A stretch of DNA of 64,000 nt from Chrysogorgia sp. JL179-B06 (Eukaryota > Cnidaria > Anthozoa > Scleralcyonacea > Chrysogorgiidae), in the NCBI GenBank assembly GCA_035772405.1, contig JAYKKM010000065.1:381001-445000 (forward strand). The letters are read 5' to 3'. The position numbers and the translations under genes are program-made. The notes under the pieces are model-generated. The model searched no databases. It had not been told where the DNA came from and saw nothing but the letters and a program-made list of their open reading frames with translations. This document shows, piece after piece, positions 11,199 to 20,568 of the stretch; positions within the stretch are counted from its first letter, which is position 1, and the number at the start of each line of letters is the position of its first letter.

Positions 11199-11372
11199 GG
11201 GCGTTCTTTGTCAGCGCCCGCATTCTGGACGATCTTTTCTAGTATCCTTATGGTAAACCCAACACAACAAAAGATCCTAACCCGCCGCCTAACGGGTTTT
11301 CTAACCCTTAATAATAATAATAAAAGGATCGTCCAGAATACGATTGCTCGCGGGCGCTGACAAGAAACGCCC
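11199..11372. mobile_element. MITE in a transposase intron
   Basis: GGGCGTTCTTTGTCAGCGCC at the left is mirrored by GGCGCTGACAAGAAACGCCC at the right. Inner arms ATTCTGGACGATC / GATCGTCCAGAAT extend the stem. The loop contains AATAATAATAATAA. No clear target duplication was found. It lies in the intron between transposase exons 6 and 7 and should not affect the coding sequence. Confidence 0.7.
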
Positions 11373-11434
11373 AGGTTTTAGTAAAACCCAACAAAACCAC
11401 CTGAGTTTTTTTTAATAATTATGTTATTAAAGTG

Positions 11435-11621
11435 TTAAGCTACGTTTACACACTACGATTAATCGGGCCTATTTCTGGTTTAGCTGGATGTTAAGTGGAG
11501 AAACAGTCAGCGGAGTGTCCTGTGGGCTCATTTGCCTTGGCGTCTTCCTGTCTCTCAGTACTTAACATGCATTTAAACCAGAAATCGGGCCGATTAATCG
11601 TACTGTGTAAACGTACCTTTA
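11435..11621. mobile_element. Second MITE in the same transposase intron
   Basis: The ~45-bp terminal repeats are imperfect inverses: left contains TACGTTTACACACTACGATT and right contains AATCGTACTGTGTAAACGTA. Inner arms read ATCGGGCC-ATTTCTGGTTTA. It is non-coding. Confidence 0.7.
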
Positions 11622-13876
11622 GTCAGAGTTTTGTCACAATACCAAACTAAATGCGATAATGTCTATCATCACAAGATAGCAAAGGAATTTGTGGCTTCAT
11701 GCAAATGAGCTAAGCAGGTTATTTTTGGTGCCTTTCAGTAACTTTTCTGCTGTTATACACTGAGATGATTTGCAACAATATTTTCTATCTTATGCTTTAT
11801 AGAAATGCTTGATAAATAGAGTTTTGGTCTTGTTATATTATAAGATAACGTGAAAATCACTGTAATTTATGATATTTTGGTTCTTTGTTTTTTGCGTAAA
11901 ATTTGACCTCTAAGAATGCGGGAAATCGCGTTTCAGAGGTTCTAGATTTCATATTGATACTTTTTAGTAAATTCAGAGCTGTATAACTAAACATAGAGAG
12001 CTGGGGGGGGGGAGGGTGCGGCGGTGCCAAATGTACTGTTGGCCTCCCCTGACAAACAAAGGCCAACATGCCACCGTTGAGAATAGTAAGATACTAACCT
12101 GGACAAGGGTAAAATCCATTATTATTGGCCTGTTACAACAGAACATGGTGTATGCACCATATTTTGCACTATGCCCCATACTGTCGTGCTGACCATCTCC
12201 TGCTACAACAACTTCATCAAGGGTTTCCAGTTCTGTAATTATTGATTTTTGATAATTCTGCCAGTGAAGGTAAATTGTTGGGAATAACCTAGTCTAGAAA
12301 ATAACAATAAAATATTTTCTTGCATGATATGCACACCAATTAATATTATAATCATTCCTAAAATTTCTCAAAATTATTACAGTATACAGGTATACAAAAT
12401 CATAACATACTCGTTGATGGCGAAAAAAGGTGGACAAAGAAATGCAAGCCAATCCCATGGTCTCAAATATCTTTATAACTTTGCTTGCAGAACCACCAGC
12501 AACAAGTATCGCAAAGGAAAGTAGAAAGTTTCCAGCTGGAATCATAGTACCAGGCATTGTTGGTTGGCTTTTCCATATATTTTGTGGTTTCTTGCATCTC
12601 TCATTGTGACATGTTGTTGTAACATATGTCATTGTTCCAAACTGCTTCACTTCAACCAATGGATGTGGCATTTTACAATTTGAACATACATTGAACAATA
12701 TCAAAAGTTGTGACAAAAAAACCACAAATTTTGGCTGAGTACGGAGATTTTCATGCCCGGTGAAGACTCTAATAAAAGAGAATATACTTTACTTTATAAC
12801 TCTCATTCATTGACTTTGACAAGAGTCAATGAGAGTTTATAAGGCTCTGATCAACTCTCGTGCTCAGGGCTTTAGGGAAGAATTAGTTAATCTGCATACA
12901 GGTATCTCAAATTGATTACTCATTAGTAAATTGGGACACAACCTTGTCAGACATGATATTTATTATAATAATAATACTTCCCCAAACTATAATGCCTACC
13001 AGTTATTAGTTGTTAATTTAGAAAATTTAGAGGTAAAATTCAATTATGTTTTATATATAATTTTTTTTGGTAAAATTGTACCCCTCTTAAAAATTCTACA
13101 TATATACAGTACCTTTTACCACTATGGTTACTTTCTTCATCTGATTCATTTTCACTTGGAGAATTCTCTTCAAATTAAGGCTCTTCCTCGATATCAGAAG
13201 AAAACTGCAACAGTAAATTACCATCATCGCTATAATTATTAGCATCATCGCCAAAATGATTACCATCATCACCCAAATTATTAGAATCATCTCTGTCATC
13301 ATCATCATCACTGAAATCACTTCCACCATCATCATTTTCTCCTGGTATTGGTAAGGTGGCACCATCTATATAATATATATTTTATGTGATATAATTATTT
13401 GTATACAATGAGTGAAAGAGTGTATTGCAATGTCTTACCATGTTCCAAACATGACTTGTAGTAAAGCATCCTTTTTTTAGTTGCTTTCAGATTAGAAGAC
13501 AATTTGGTGCAATTGTGGCATTTGGTTAATGAGGTTTGTGTCCAAGCATCTTTTACATAAACACCAGCCACAGGGGGAATGGTGACTTCCATAGTCTTTT
13601 AATAGAGAAAGTATAAACACATTAAAATAGATCACAGCATGTGAGCACTGAGCATGGGCCACATGGCATCGAACCAGAACTGAAGATTATAAATATTATA
13701 TTAAAATGGAACTTATAATCTTGTCAGTTGCACAACGTTCATCAAGACGTCATGTACGAAACTAGTCACGATTCTATTGTCTTTACCTCGTCATATGATG
13801 GTAGATATTCTGATTCGGTTGGCTCAGAATACTCCGATTCAATATTCGTCTCTTCCAGTTCCAACGTCAGCGACTC

Positions 13877-14520
13877 CAAGGGCGCAACGAGGGGGAGTCG
13901 GGGGGGGGGGGGGGGGGGCGACCGACCCCCCTTTTGGAGGCACGAGGGAAAATTTTGGAGGTCAAAAGTTACTTTTACAGCACTATTTTTATTTTTTTTA
14001 ACTTGAATTATATAAAGCTCCAAATTTATAAAATTTGCAAAAGGGTTTGTCAAGATCTTGTTACGTTGTTCACGATCTTGTTTCAATTTCATGCAAATGT
14101 TCCTCCACCGATGTGGCCGAGGGCTCGGGACTGACAAATTTCCGTGCTGGTGCACGGCCATCTTGTTTTATACGAATTTTTCGAGCACGATGCCACGATT
14201 CGATATTTCGCTAGATTGGGTGGAATACTTGAGGTTAATATGGATAAAAGAAAACTGTGCCCACCTAATTTACACTTCCAAATTACCAAACGTTTTCTCA
14301 AACAATATTAAAATGCAAGTCTAATCTCATTTGGACCAAATGTTTCTTAAAAATAAGACTTTCGTTTTTGCTCAAAAGTGTCCTCAAAATGCAGGAAATG
14401 CCGTTTTAGAGACCCAAATTTCAAAAAATTTCAGGGGGAGCATGCCCCCGGACCCCCTAGAGCATCGTCGTTACTGTTGTGAAAATGACCCCCCTTTCAA
14501 AAATCGTGGTTGCGCGCTTG
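13877..14520. mobile_element. 644-bp hAT-type non-autonomous element splitting transposase exon 2
   Basis: The target duplication AGCGACTC (8 bp) lies at 13869-13876 and 14521-14528. The termini are CAAGGGCGCAACGA and, inverted, CAAGCGCGCAACCA, consistent with hAT superfamily ends and target size. The interior has a long G tract near 13900-13918 and a CCCCCC/GGGGGG-rich inner arm. No transposase is encoded. Deleting the element and one duplication joins ...TSSESL to TLELEE in frame, so it inserted into a formerly intact exon. Confidence 0.85.
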
Positions 14521-15126
14521 AGCGACTCTGAAGATGTCCCGATATCAGTCTTCTCAACACTAGCAGCTGTGGTAGGTGAGGATGTCTCACCATATATCGC
14601 ATTGAAAACCTCAAAAAGAAAATATTATATTGCTAATAAACAAACAAAATATATTTTCAGACGTCAAGTGAGAGAGAACTGTAACATATGCTTACCATAC
14701 GACGGCGATCTCTTGCGGAAGGCGATGTTTTTGTCTCTTTATTCGCAGATAAGATGGACGGGCAAACACAAACCCCAACGTCGTCCGTTTTTAGCCGAGG
14801 TAGTATCGGTTTCTCTTCATCATTTAGTCCAGAGAATCGTCTGACAAAATCTTCCGGTTCAAAATGCTTTGAACATATCACAGATCCAGATGATGCCGTC
14901 CAGTTCATCCTTTTATTTTTGACGAAGTTGACCCAAGCTTTCCTTCGTTTCTTCGCCTCTGGTCGCTCATCGTTGGCGAATGGGATAGTATGCAACGCTA
15001 TACCGTCATAAACATTGGACCCATTTGAACAGCCAAACACCACGCACCTTTTTGGCATCACTTTCAATACAATTTTTAACAAAATAATCCGCTTAAAGCT
15101 AACGAAACGAGAGCTACCGTATATTT

Positions 15127-15340
15127 TTCACTATACAGACGCTGTTTCGATCTAAAAGCCGGTTCCTCCTTTGACTAGAACCCATTTTTTTTGTTCCAGC
15201 GGCCGACGCGAAAATCGCAGACTTTGACAGCAAAAAAGTCCATGAGGATGAAATTTTAGCCTGAAAAGATGTACTACAAATCTTCTTAAAATGTTCCAAT
15301 TAGTATAAGTACGTAATAACCCTGGAGGTGATATGGGCAA
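15127..15340 (-). repeat. Right terminal inverted repeat of the Kolobok-like element
   Basis: Inverse of 8198-8426, lacking a 16-17 bp block present on the left. It ends near 15340 in GGGCAAGTAGTAATAA rather than the expected GGCACT-TTAA, so the outer tip is mutated or replaced. Its inner edge is 69 bp from the THAP start codon. Confidence 0.85.
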
Positions 15341-15378
15341 GTAGTAATAATATATATATTATTATTATCAATGTGTTA

Positions 15379-15453
15379 GGGACTGGACTGAGCTCTAAGC
15401 CAATCAGAATCGAGTATGATTTGAATTGACCAATCAGAGCACAGTCCAGTCCC
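15379..15453. repeat. 75-bp near-palindrome
   Basis: GGGACTGGACTG...GCTCT is mirrored by AGAGC-CAGTCCAGTCCC. Both arms contain a CCAATCAGA word in opposite positions. It is probably a small foldback element. Confidence 0.55.
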
Positions 15454-15700
15454 ATATTTCCAGGAGGGTGTCGTATTTTTAAGGTGTGGTCACCCTGTAA
15501 AGAACGACCAGCCATCAAATCAGGGGGGATATGCACCTGGTCGTATACAAGAGGTTTTTTGTATAAAATTAGTCAAAAGTGGTCGCGGTCAAGAGTATAT
15601 ATATCACTTTGGTCGTGTTGTTGTACGACCAGTTTTATAGTCGTCCCTGAGTGAAACGACCAGAGAGATTGAAGGTCATTCAAGGTGAATAGTGTTAAGC

Positions 15701-15980
15701 AAGTACTGACGTCATTTGCTATATGGGGGTTGAAAGCTGTGATTAACCAGGAACAGGATGTTTAAGTTGTAGAATTTAGTGTTCTGACAACTGAAGATCA
15801 GTATGGAATAGTTCACCGAGAAACCAAACATGTCTAAAATGACATAGCCATGTTTGGTTTCTTGGTAAACTTATCCCTACTGATCATCAATTAATCGGAA
15901 CACGAAATTCTACGACTAAACTTCCTGTTCCTGGTCCATCACCGCTTTCAACACTCCATATAGCATCCGCGCCAGCACTT
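15701..15980. repeat. 280-bp foldback element
   Basis: Two arms of about 130 bp are inverted. AAGTACTGACG...GCTATATGG, TTGAAAGC-GTGAT, CCAGGAACAGGA and GTAGAATTT on the left recur inverted on the right, ending GCCAGCACTT. Arms differ at several positions, so it is not recent. The preceding ~240 bp (15454-15700) contain repeated GGTCGT/ACGACC words of unknown meaning. Confidence 0.7.
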
Positions 15981-17044
15981 AGTCAAATCATCATTCACAC
16001 AGTGATATATATACTGACACCCACGTTTTGAAAAAAAATACAAAAAATTCTATTATACATAACCATCATACCTCACCCGATGTGATGTAATACTTACACG
16101 TACCATCCAAAACGCCATATTTTTTATTTGAAGACTTGTAATTTGAAAATAAAAATAAACTTGGACTGTCTTATTTTTATTGGAAGAGTTGTACGATGTT
16201 GAAATAAAAATAATCAAATTGTGGTTTATAGAATTAATCATAGAAATTTCCGCCATGGAGCTCTTACCTCGCCGCCATCTTATGGCCGAATGACTGATAT
16301 TCCTTAGTGACGGTATATTTAAAAAGGATCTCAAAATATTATCTCATAAAAATTATTTCGGGTATTGCTTCCCAGTTTGAGAGATGGGATCTGGAGAAAC
16401 CTTAACATTTTTAAAAAGGGATATTTCCCTAAAATATTTTAAGAGGATATAACTCATAAAAATTATTTCGGGTATTGCTTTGTAAAAAAGTTTGAGGGGT
16501 TAGAGTTTTTGAAAAACCTCAAAATAATTTGAGATGAAATATCCAAAATAAAAATAGTAGAGGTGTAAAAGTGTTTTTAAATAAATTTGGAGGAAAAATC
16601 TCAAATAAATTTTAAGAGATTAGGTGAGTATATAAGCAGCTGTTGTATCATATTTTATCAGTTGTGTGTGTTTTGCTCGCTTGTAAGTTGTGCTTCGGTA
16701 CAAGACTCTGACATCTTCCAATGTTCTGTTTATTAGTAAATTGCATTGGCGCGCGTACACCCGTAGTCGAATTTGCGATTCGAATGAGATTGGCTCAGGT
16801 CCATAGCGACATTCTGGTCATCCCTTATTCAATGAATTGCTTATTTTACGCAAGGGTTGTGCGTTAGCGTATGATGAAAGAGTTAGCTATAGTAAAAACA
16901 CACACACGATGTAAAAGTTGGATGAATTATATTTTTAACATACACACAAGAAAACAAAAAAGATTTTTATACAAAAAAGTTTGTTATACATTTTAAGGGC
17001 TCCCTAAAATACAAGACCCCTACAAAATTAAAAATAAAACAGTT
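15981..17044. promoter_or_regulatory. AT-rich spacer with an orphan core promoter near 16628
   Basis: No gene is visible. TATATAAGCAGC at about 16628 is followed about 30 nt later by TTTATCAGTTG, a good TATA/initiator pair on +. CTTGTAAGTTG, a splice-donor-like word, follows near 16680. No open frame follows within 400 bp, so either a spliced or non-coding transcript starts here or the promoter is relic. Repeats of AAAATTATTTCGGGTATTGC occur at about 16350 and 16460. Confidence 0.4.
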
Positions 17045-17431
17045 TTAATTTTTCTGTTTTACTAGTGTTTGTGTTTTTGTGTAGAACATGAAGGACTCAC
17101 CCCTTGAGTCTACATATCCCCACACGTCGTCATCATATGGGTCTTCTTCCGGCGGCTCGTAGTCGTCGAAGTCATACTCCGACTCAACTTGGGCACGGAA
17201 GGCCCATTCGCTCTCGTCGTTCTCTGCGACTAGCAACACCCCTGGCACGTTTTCAATAGTATTCTCTTCTGGGGGTGGAGGGATGGTTTCTTTCTAAGAG
17301 AAAATAAAAAACACATAATAAATACATGTCGCTTGTATACAGACAGTAAAAACATTTTAGCGCTATCTTACATTGTCTTCTTTCTTTTCCTGGGGTTCTG
17401 TGCTGGACTCCGTGTTCTTTTGTTCCGACAT
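17045..17431 (-). CDS. Small acidic two-exon gene, family unknown
   Basis: Exon 1 is 17372-17431, encoding 20 residues from ATG 17431 (MSEQKNTESS...). Exon 2 is 17045-17293, encoding 82 residues and a stop. The 78-nt intron has GTAAGA at the donor and a pyrimidine-rich CTCTTAG acceptor, in phase 0. The 102-residue product has a proline run (IPPPPEE), then a strongly Asp/Glu/Tyr-rich middle (YDFDDYEPPEEDPYDDD) and a basic end. No domain is recognised; such acidic proteins often bind basic partners, which is only a guess. TATAAATATAT lies 70-80 nt upstream (17501-17512) and CCAATCAGAG boxes lie further upstream near 17549 and 17591. Confidence 0.5.
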
Positions 17432-17608
17432 GTTCGTGTTTTTTCTTTTACTTGTTATCTCCAGCTTGAATTCGTTGTGGTGCGAGACGTTCTTACGTGC
17501 ATATATTTATAATCACGGTCTACGGTCTATTACAATGGTTTGCGGCTTTAACCAATCAGAGTTTCTATAATCAAACCTCCCCCGTATCTATCCAATCAGA
17601 GCTCGTTT

Positions 17609-17840
17609 AAGGACGCGTATATATAATAAGCGTCGTGTTCTATGCCCGCCCTTTATGTCAAAACAGTGTGATTAATAATAGGGTAGGAATAATGAATTTG
17701 TGTTGTAGGATTAAAGACGCTTTTTGAATCTTAAGGATTCGAATATATAATAAGCGTCTTGTTCTGATTCCTCCCCCTATGTCAAAACAGTTTGATAAAT
17801 GATATGGCTAGGGACAATGAATTTACTTGTAGGGATTAGT
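17609..17840 (+). repeat. Tandem duplication of a promoter-like block
   Basis: Two diverged copies of about 110 bp start near 17609 and 17732. Each holds TATATAATAAGCGTC, then GTTCT, CCC, ATGTCAAAACAGT and GTAGGATTA or GTAGGGATTAG. Each copy contains a tiny frame (MSKQ-) with a stop after a few codons. A further direct repeat, TTACTTGTAGGGATTAG-GGCCATTTTG, occurs at 17823-17850 and 17897-17925. The layout suggests duplicated regulatory DNA rather than coding sequence. Confidence 0.5.
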
Positions 17841-17935
17841 GGCCATTTTGTTTGTGTACTTTGGGTAGCTACGATTTTTAATGAGTTCTAACCTTAATTA
17901 CTTGTAGGGATTAGCGGCCATTTTGAAGGGATTAG
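17832..17935. promoter_or_regulatory. Cluster of GGGATTAG motifs
   Basis: GGGATTAG occurs at 17832-17839, 17907-17914 and 17928-17935. The same core recurs at 18565, 22271 (inverted), 22347 (inverted), 22374 (inverted), 23225 and 24873 (inverted), near gene starts. TAATCC is the consensus of K50 homeodomains such as Otx/Pitx/Gsc (family knowledge). Binding is not shown. Confidence 0.4.
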
Positions 17936-18165
17936 TCCCTGTGAAATATATATTTCCGTAGAGATATGTGTTTAAATACGTCTATTTTCTAGATATTTAA
18001 GCATTTTTACACTTATTTAAACATATTTTTATGCTTTTTGATACTTTATTTTACACTTTTCACACAATTTAGTATATATTTTAAGATACCCGTTAGCTCG
18101 ATATCGAGGAGAGCGTGTTAATTAATTCACACATGTCAAAATAGATGATAATGGTTTTTTAATGT

Positions 18166-18516
18166 TTAACGTAATACTTCGGGATTGTTACAACACATCG
18201 TGTAAGAGTTTACAAAGAAGATATGCCGACCCACGAGATCTTCTTGATTTTCCTGGCGATGAATCACAGCAATAATAATTCCAGCTTCGACTCCCATTCG
18301 GGTATTAAGAACAGAGGTAAGATCAAAATCTTTCAGTATTATCCCGCGTCGGTCATCTAGCCAAGTTTTATCCCGGTCATTTAACCAATTGTTATCGTCG
18401 CACATCAAGCCCACCACGTAAAAATCAGAGTCTGTGCACACGGCATATAAAAACTCAGAGCTGTATAACTTCACGTTATTAAGTTTAATTTCGTTTATAT
18501 CTATACTTGTTGCCAT
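18166..18516 (-). CDS. Orphan protein, 116 residues
   Basis: An intact frame from ATG 18516 (MATSIDINEIKL...) to a stop at 18166. It has alternating hydrophobic strands (FLYAVCTDSDFYVVGLMC, GIIIAVIH, HIFFVNSY) and acidic loops (NWLNDRDKTWLDD), consistent with a small alpha/beta domain. No signal peptide or membrane helix is obvious. TATATATA lies about 40 nt upstream (18553-18560), directly beside a GGGATTAG motif at 18565. The next gene on the same strand ends 53 bp upstream. I recognise no family. Confidence 0.5.
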   Translation of the reverse strand: MATSIDINEIKLNNVKLYSSEFLYAVCTDSDFYVVGLMCDDNNWLNDRDKTWLDDRRGIILKDFDLTSVLNTRMGVEAGIIIAVIHRQENQEDLVGRHIFFVNSYTMCCNNPEVLR

Positions 18517-18568
18517 CGTGTCTAATAACTAATGTTTTTGGCTAGAGATGTCTATATATACAAAGGGA

Positions 18569-19049
18569 TTAGTCTTTTACGATAAATATATTTTGGTTGG
18601 TAAGATATATATTTTTACCAATCTTAGTGTGTTCGGATGAACCGAATTCGATTTTAAAATAATTGTTATGTGCATCGTTAAAGAAAAGTTCATACATCTG
18701 TATCGGTTTGCCAGCAGGTTTGGATATGGGTCTTGAACCCATTAACTGTAGATTTCGTTCACGAGATAGAGCCTTCATAGATATTATATCTATAAATGTT
18801 GCTTGATTCATGGTTGATACGGCGGAGGTTCCTCGATTGCTACATGTACAAACTGTCCGATCAGTAGGTATATATATATTTCTCATCCCATAACAATAGT
18901 ATCTTATATAGTATTCTATCGGCACGTGCATTGTTGGGTAACATTTCCACTTTACGACATTCAATCACGTGATATTCAATGTGTGAAAAATACTTTGCTA
19001 AATCGGTTAGTATTACCAACAGTGGATTTTCTTTAGTACCTGCTATCAT
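18569..19049 (-). pseudogene. Orphan gene read in two frames (single frame break)
   Basis: The frame from ATG 19049 (MIAGTKENPLLVIL...) runs to about residue 30. A second frame carries on from about 18964 to a stop at 18569 (VVKWKCYPTM..., CTCSNRG, ELFFNDAHNNYFKIEFG). The two frames overlap, and a single-base change near 18960 would join them into about 160 residues. Either the gene has decayed or one base of the assembly is wrong. A GATATATAAAC TATA box lies 42-50 nt upstream. The gene ends 53 bp before the next start on the same strand. No family is recognised. Confidence 0.45.
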
Positions 19050-19225
19050 TTTGAAAGTGTTTTAAAAAAAATATGACTTCTAACGTGTGTTTATATATCT
19101 TTCCCTGCAACGTTTCGATAAATATTTTTAAGCAAAGTGTACTGCATTAAGTCAACAAAAAGATTAAAAAGATTTACATGTATAATCGTCGGAGCGCGTC
19201 TTATAATATTGATTTTATCATTCAA

Positions 19226-19310
19226 CCAATGAGAATACTCCGATATTTTATTAGGGAATTAAGTTCAACCAATCAGGATACCCCATTTTTTTTAACGTGT
19301 TTTTTATAAA
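19226..19310 (+). promoter_or_regulatory. CCAAT-CCAAT-TATA promoter
   Basis: CCAAT at 19226-19230 and CCAATCAG at 19269-19276 precede TATAAA at 19305-19310, only 36 nt before ATG 19346. Two CCAAT boxes about 40 bp apart plus a TATA box fit an NF-Y-responsive RNA polymerase II promoter with a very short leader. Confidence 0.55.
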
Positions 19311-19345
19311 CGTTTGTTCCTAATTTCTTTAGTCACAATATCATT

Positions 19346-20532
19346 ATGGCTCGTGTGAAGCAGACTCATAAAAATTTGGAAAGTGGAAAATCAATTGCTC
19401 GGGTTGAAAGTAGGGGAAAAGATATTCCTAAAATGTTAAAACAACGTCGTCTAGAGCGACAAGAATATCGTAATAAGACTCTGGATATTTCAGATGGTGA
19501 ATGCCGTCAAGGAAAAAAGAAAGTCAAACATTGCACAGTCGCAATTAAATTTCGCTGTACCGATAGCTCAAGCACAGCCCAGTTACATTCTACATCCGCA
19601 AGCGAAGTATAACGCGTCGCCACAGCAAGCAAAGATACCGTCTTTACCCCAGCAAGTAAATTCACCTCTACTACCGCAAGCGAAGTATAACGCATCGCCA
19701 CAGCAAGCAAAGATACCGTCTCTACCCCAGCAAGTAAATTCACCTCTACTACAGCAAGCGAAGTATAACGTGTCGTCGTGGCAAGCAAAGATACCGTCTC
19801 TACCCCCGCAAGTAAACCACCTACCTCTACTATCACAAGAACAGTATAATATACCCCTTCAAACACCGCAAGCAAAGTATAATGCATCTCCTATTCCCCC
19901 GCAAACGATCTCACCGCCGGCCCGAAGATGAATTAGATAATTACATATACGATATGCCTATTGATTTCTTTGGACAAATCAAATCTCCTGCGAATTTAAT
20001 ACGAATGTGTGATGAAATGGTCCCCGTTCAACAAGGAAAACAATTATTACAAATTGTGGATGAATTAGCAAATGCTCTTTCCCCAACATTATCTCCTATT
20101 CCTCTTTCACCACCACAACTACCACAACCACCTAATTCACCCCAGCCATTATTTCCAGTGTGTGAAGAAGAGGAAGAAGAAGAAGAGGAAGACGACCGAG
20201 AAGTATTGAACGATCCACCATTGAAGAAAAGATGTTATAAACGTTCGTTAATATATATGAAACGTGAAAAAAAAGGCGATGAACATCATGAAGAAAAACG
20301 AATGACAATCTATTCGAATTATGATCAAGATATTATTTGTACACAACGCGATAAATATCGTGAGTTAGAGGGTCTCTATATTGAGAAACTATATATAAAT
20401 AAACAATATTTGCAATGGCGTTCTAGAAAATTTACGAGTGACCTTATGGAAAAACGATATATAATGGATAATAATAAGGATTTGAAAAGAAAACATGATT
20501 TTAAAAAAAAGAAACCGAAATGTATAAAATGA
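19346..20532 (+). CDS. Orphan basic/proline-rich protein with H3-tail-like N-terminus, read in three overlapping frames
   Basis: Three successive frames overlap: 19346-19612, 19494-19931 and 19882-20532. The first begins MARVKQTHKNLESGK, alike in spacing to the histone H3 tail, then a basic stretch (KQRRLERQEYRNK). The second holds three 26-residue repeats (QAKYNASPQQAKIPSLPQQV type) whose 78-bp DNA period keeps frame, which argues this frame is or was translated. The third has DELDNYIYDMPIDFF, a proline-rich segment, a Glu run (EEEEEEEEEDD) followed by LKKRCYKR, and a very basic C-terminus, as in nuclear proteins. Two frame changes are needed for a single product. Decay, assembly error or programmed frameshifting are all possible. 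Family unknown. AATAAA occurs at 20545. Confidence 0.45.
19598..19830 (+). repeat. In-frame 78-bp coding minisatellite
   Basis: Units start at about 19598, 19676 and 19754, with a partial copy after 19832. Each encodes 26 residues rich in Gln, Pro, Ser and Ala, with the core QAKYN. The period is a multiple of three. Confidence 0.75.
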
Positions 20533-20568
20533 TATTGTTCTAAATAAAAATATCAGTAATGTGAAAAC

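Larger units (their letters stand above)
9794..15058 (-). pseudogene. THAP-domain DDE-type transposase (Kolobok-like), 11 exons, disrupted
   Basis: Exons run from high to low coordinates: 14696-15058, 14521-14609 plus 13787-13868 (one exon split by a MITE), 13439-13595, 13120-13365, 12411-12766, 12099-12293, 10915-11101, 10578-10829, 10329-10487, 10090-10238 and 9794-9957. All junctions are GT-AG with matching phase, totalling 2399 nt or about 800 residues. Exon 1 (start ATG 15058) is a C2CH THAP zinc finger: MPKRCVVFGC...W...CSKHFEPEDF. Exon 3 has a CHNC motif and exon 4 is very acidic. Exon 6 has GDGQHDSMGHSAKYG (likely first catalytic Asp). Exon 7 has VSDRHTSIRKHM and HYFDLWHLKK (second Asp). 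Exon 9 has SCLEGFHSVLNHFAPK (candidate Glu). The protein should bind the terminal repeats and cut DNA. It is dead: MITE in exon 2, stop near 13171, one-base loss near 10440. Confidence 0.85.
8198..15340. mobile_element. Kolobok-like DNA transposon with two convergent genes (THAP transposase and P2X7-ID protein)
   Basis: Inverted copies of a ~215-bp sequence bound the unit (8198-8426 and 15127-15340). The left end is TTAA (8194-8197) followed by AGTGCCTATATCACC. TTAA targets with THAP transposases define the Kolobok superfamily. The right terminus is eroded (GGGCAAGTAG instead of GGCACTTTAA), so no right TTAA is seen. Inside, a P2X7-ID gene starts 85 bp from the left arm and the transposase starts 69 bp from the right arm. 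They converge with 296 bp between their stops, so each arm probably carries a promoter. The element is inactive: both genes have frame damage and a hAT-type MITE splits the transposase. Confidence 0.75.

Noticed and set aside
13766..14161. 131-residue frame on - with proline run
   Set aside because: It runs across the border of the hAT-type MITE; only the part at 13787-13868 is real coding sequence of the transposase.
14688..15011. 107-residue frame on + at the right side of the Kolobok-like element
   Set aside because: Antisense of the THAP exon; the - strand has the C2CH pattern and splice site.
19346..19612. A true histone H3 gene
   Set aside because: Only the first 14 residues resemble H3; there is no histone fold sequence after it.
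19507..19887. 126-residue repetitive frame on -
   Set aside because: Antisense of the in-frame repeat of the + orphan gene; Leu/Val/Thr repeats mirror the Q/P repeats.
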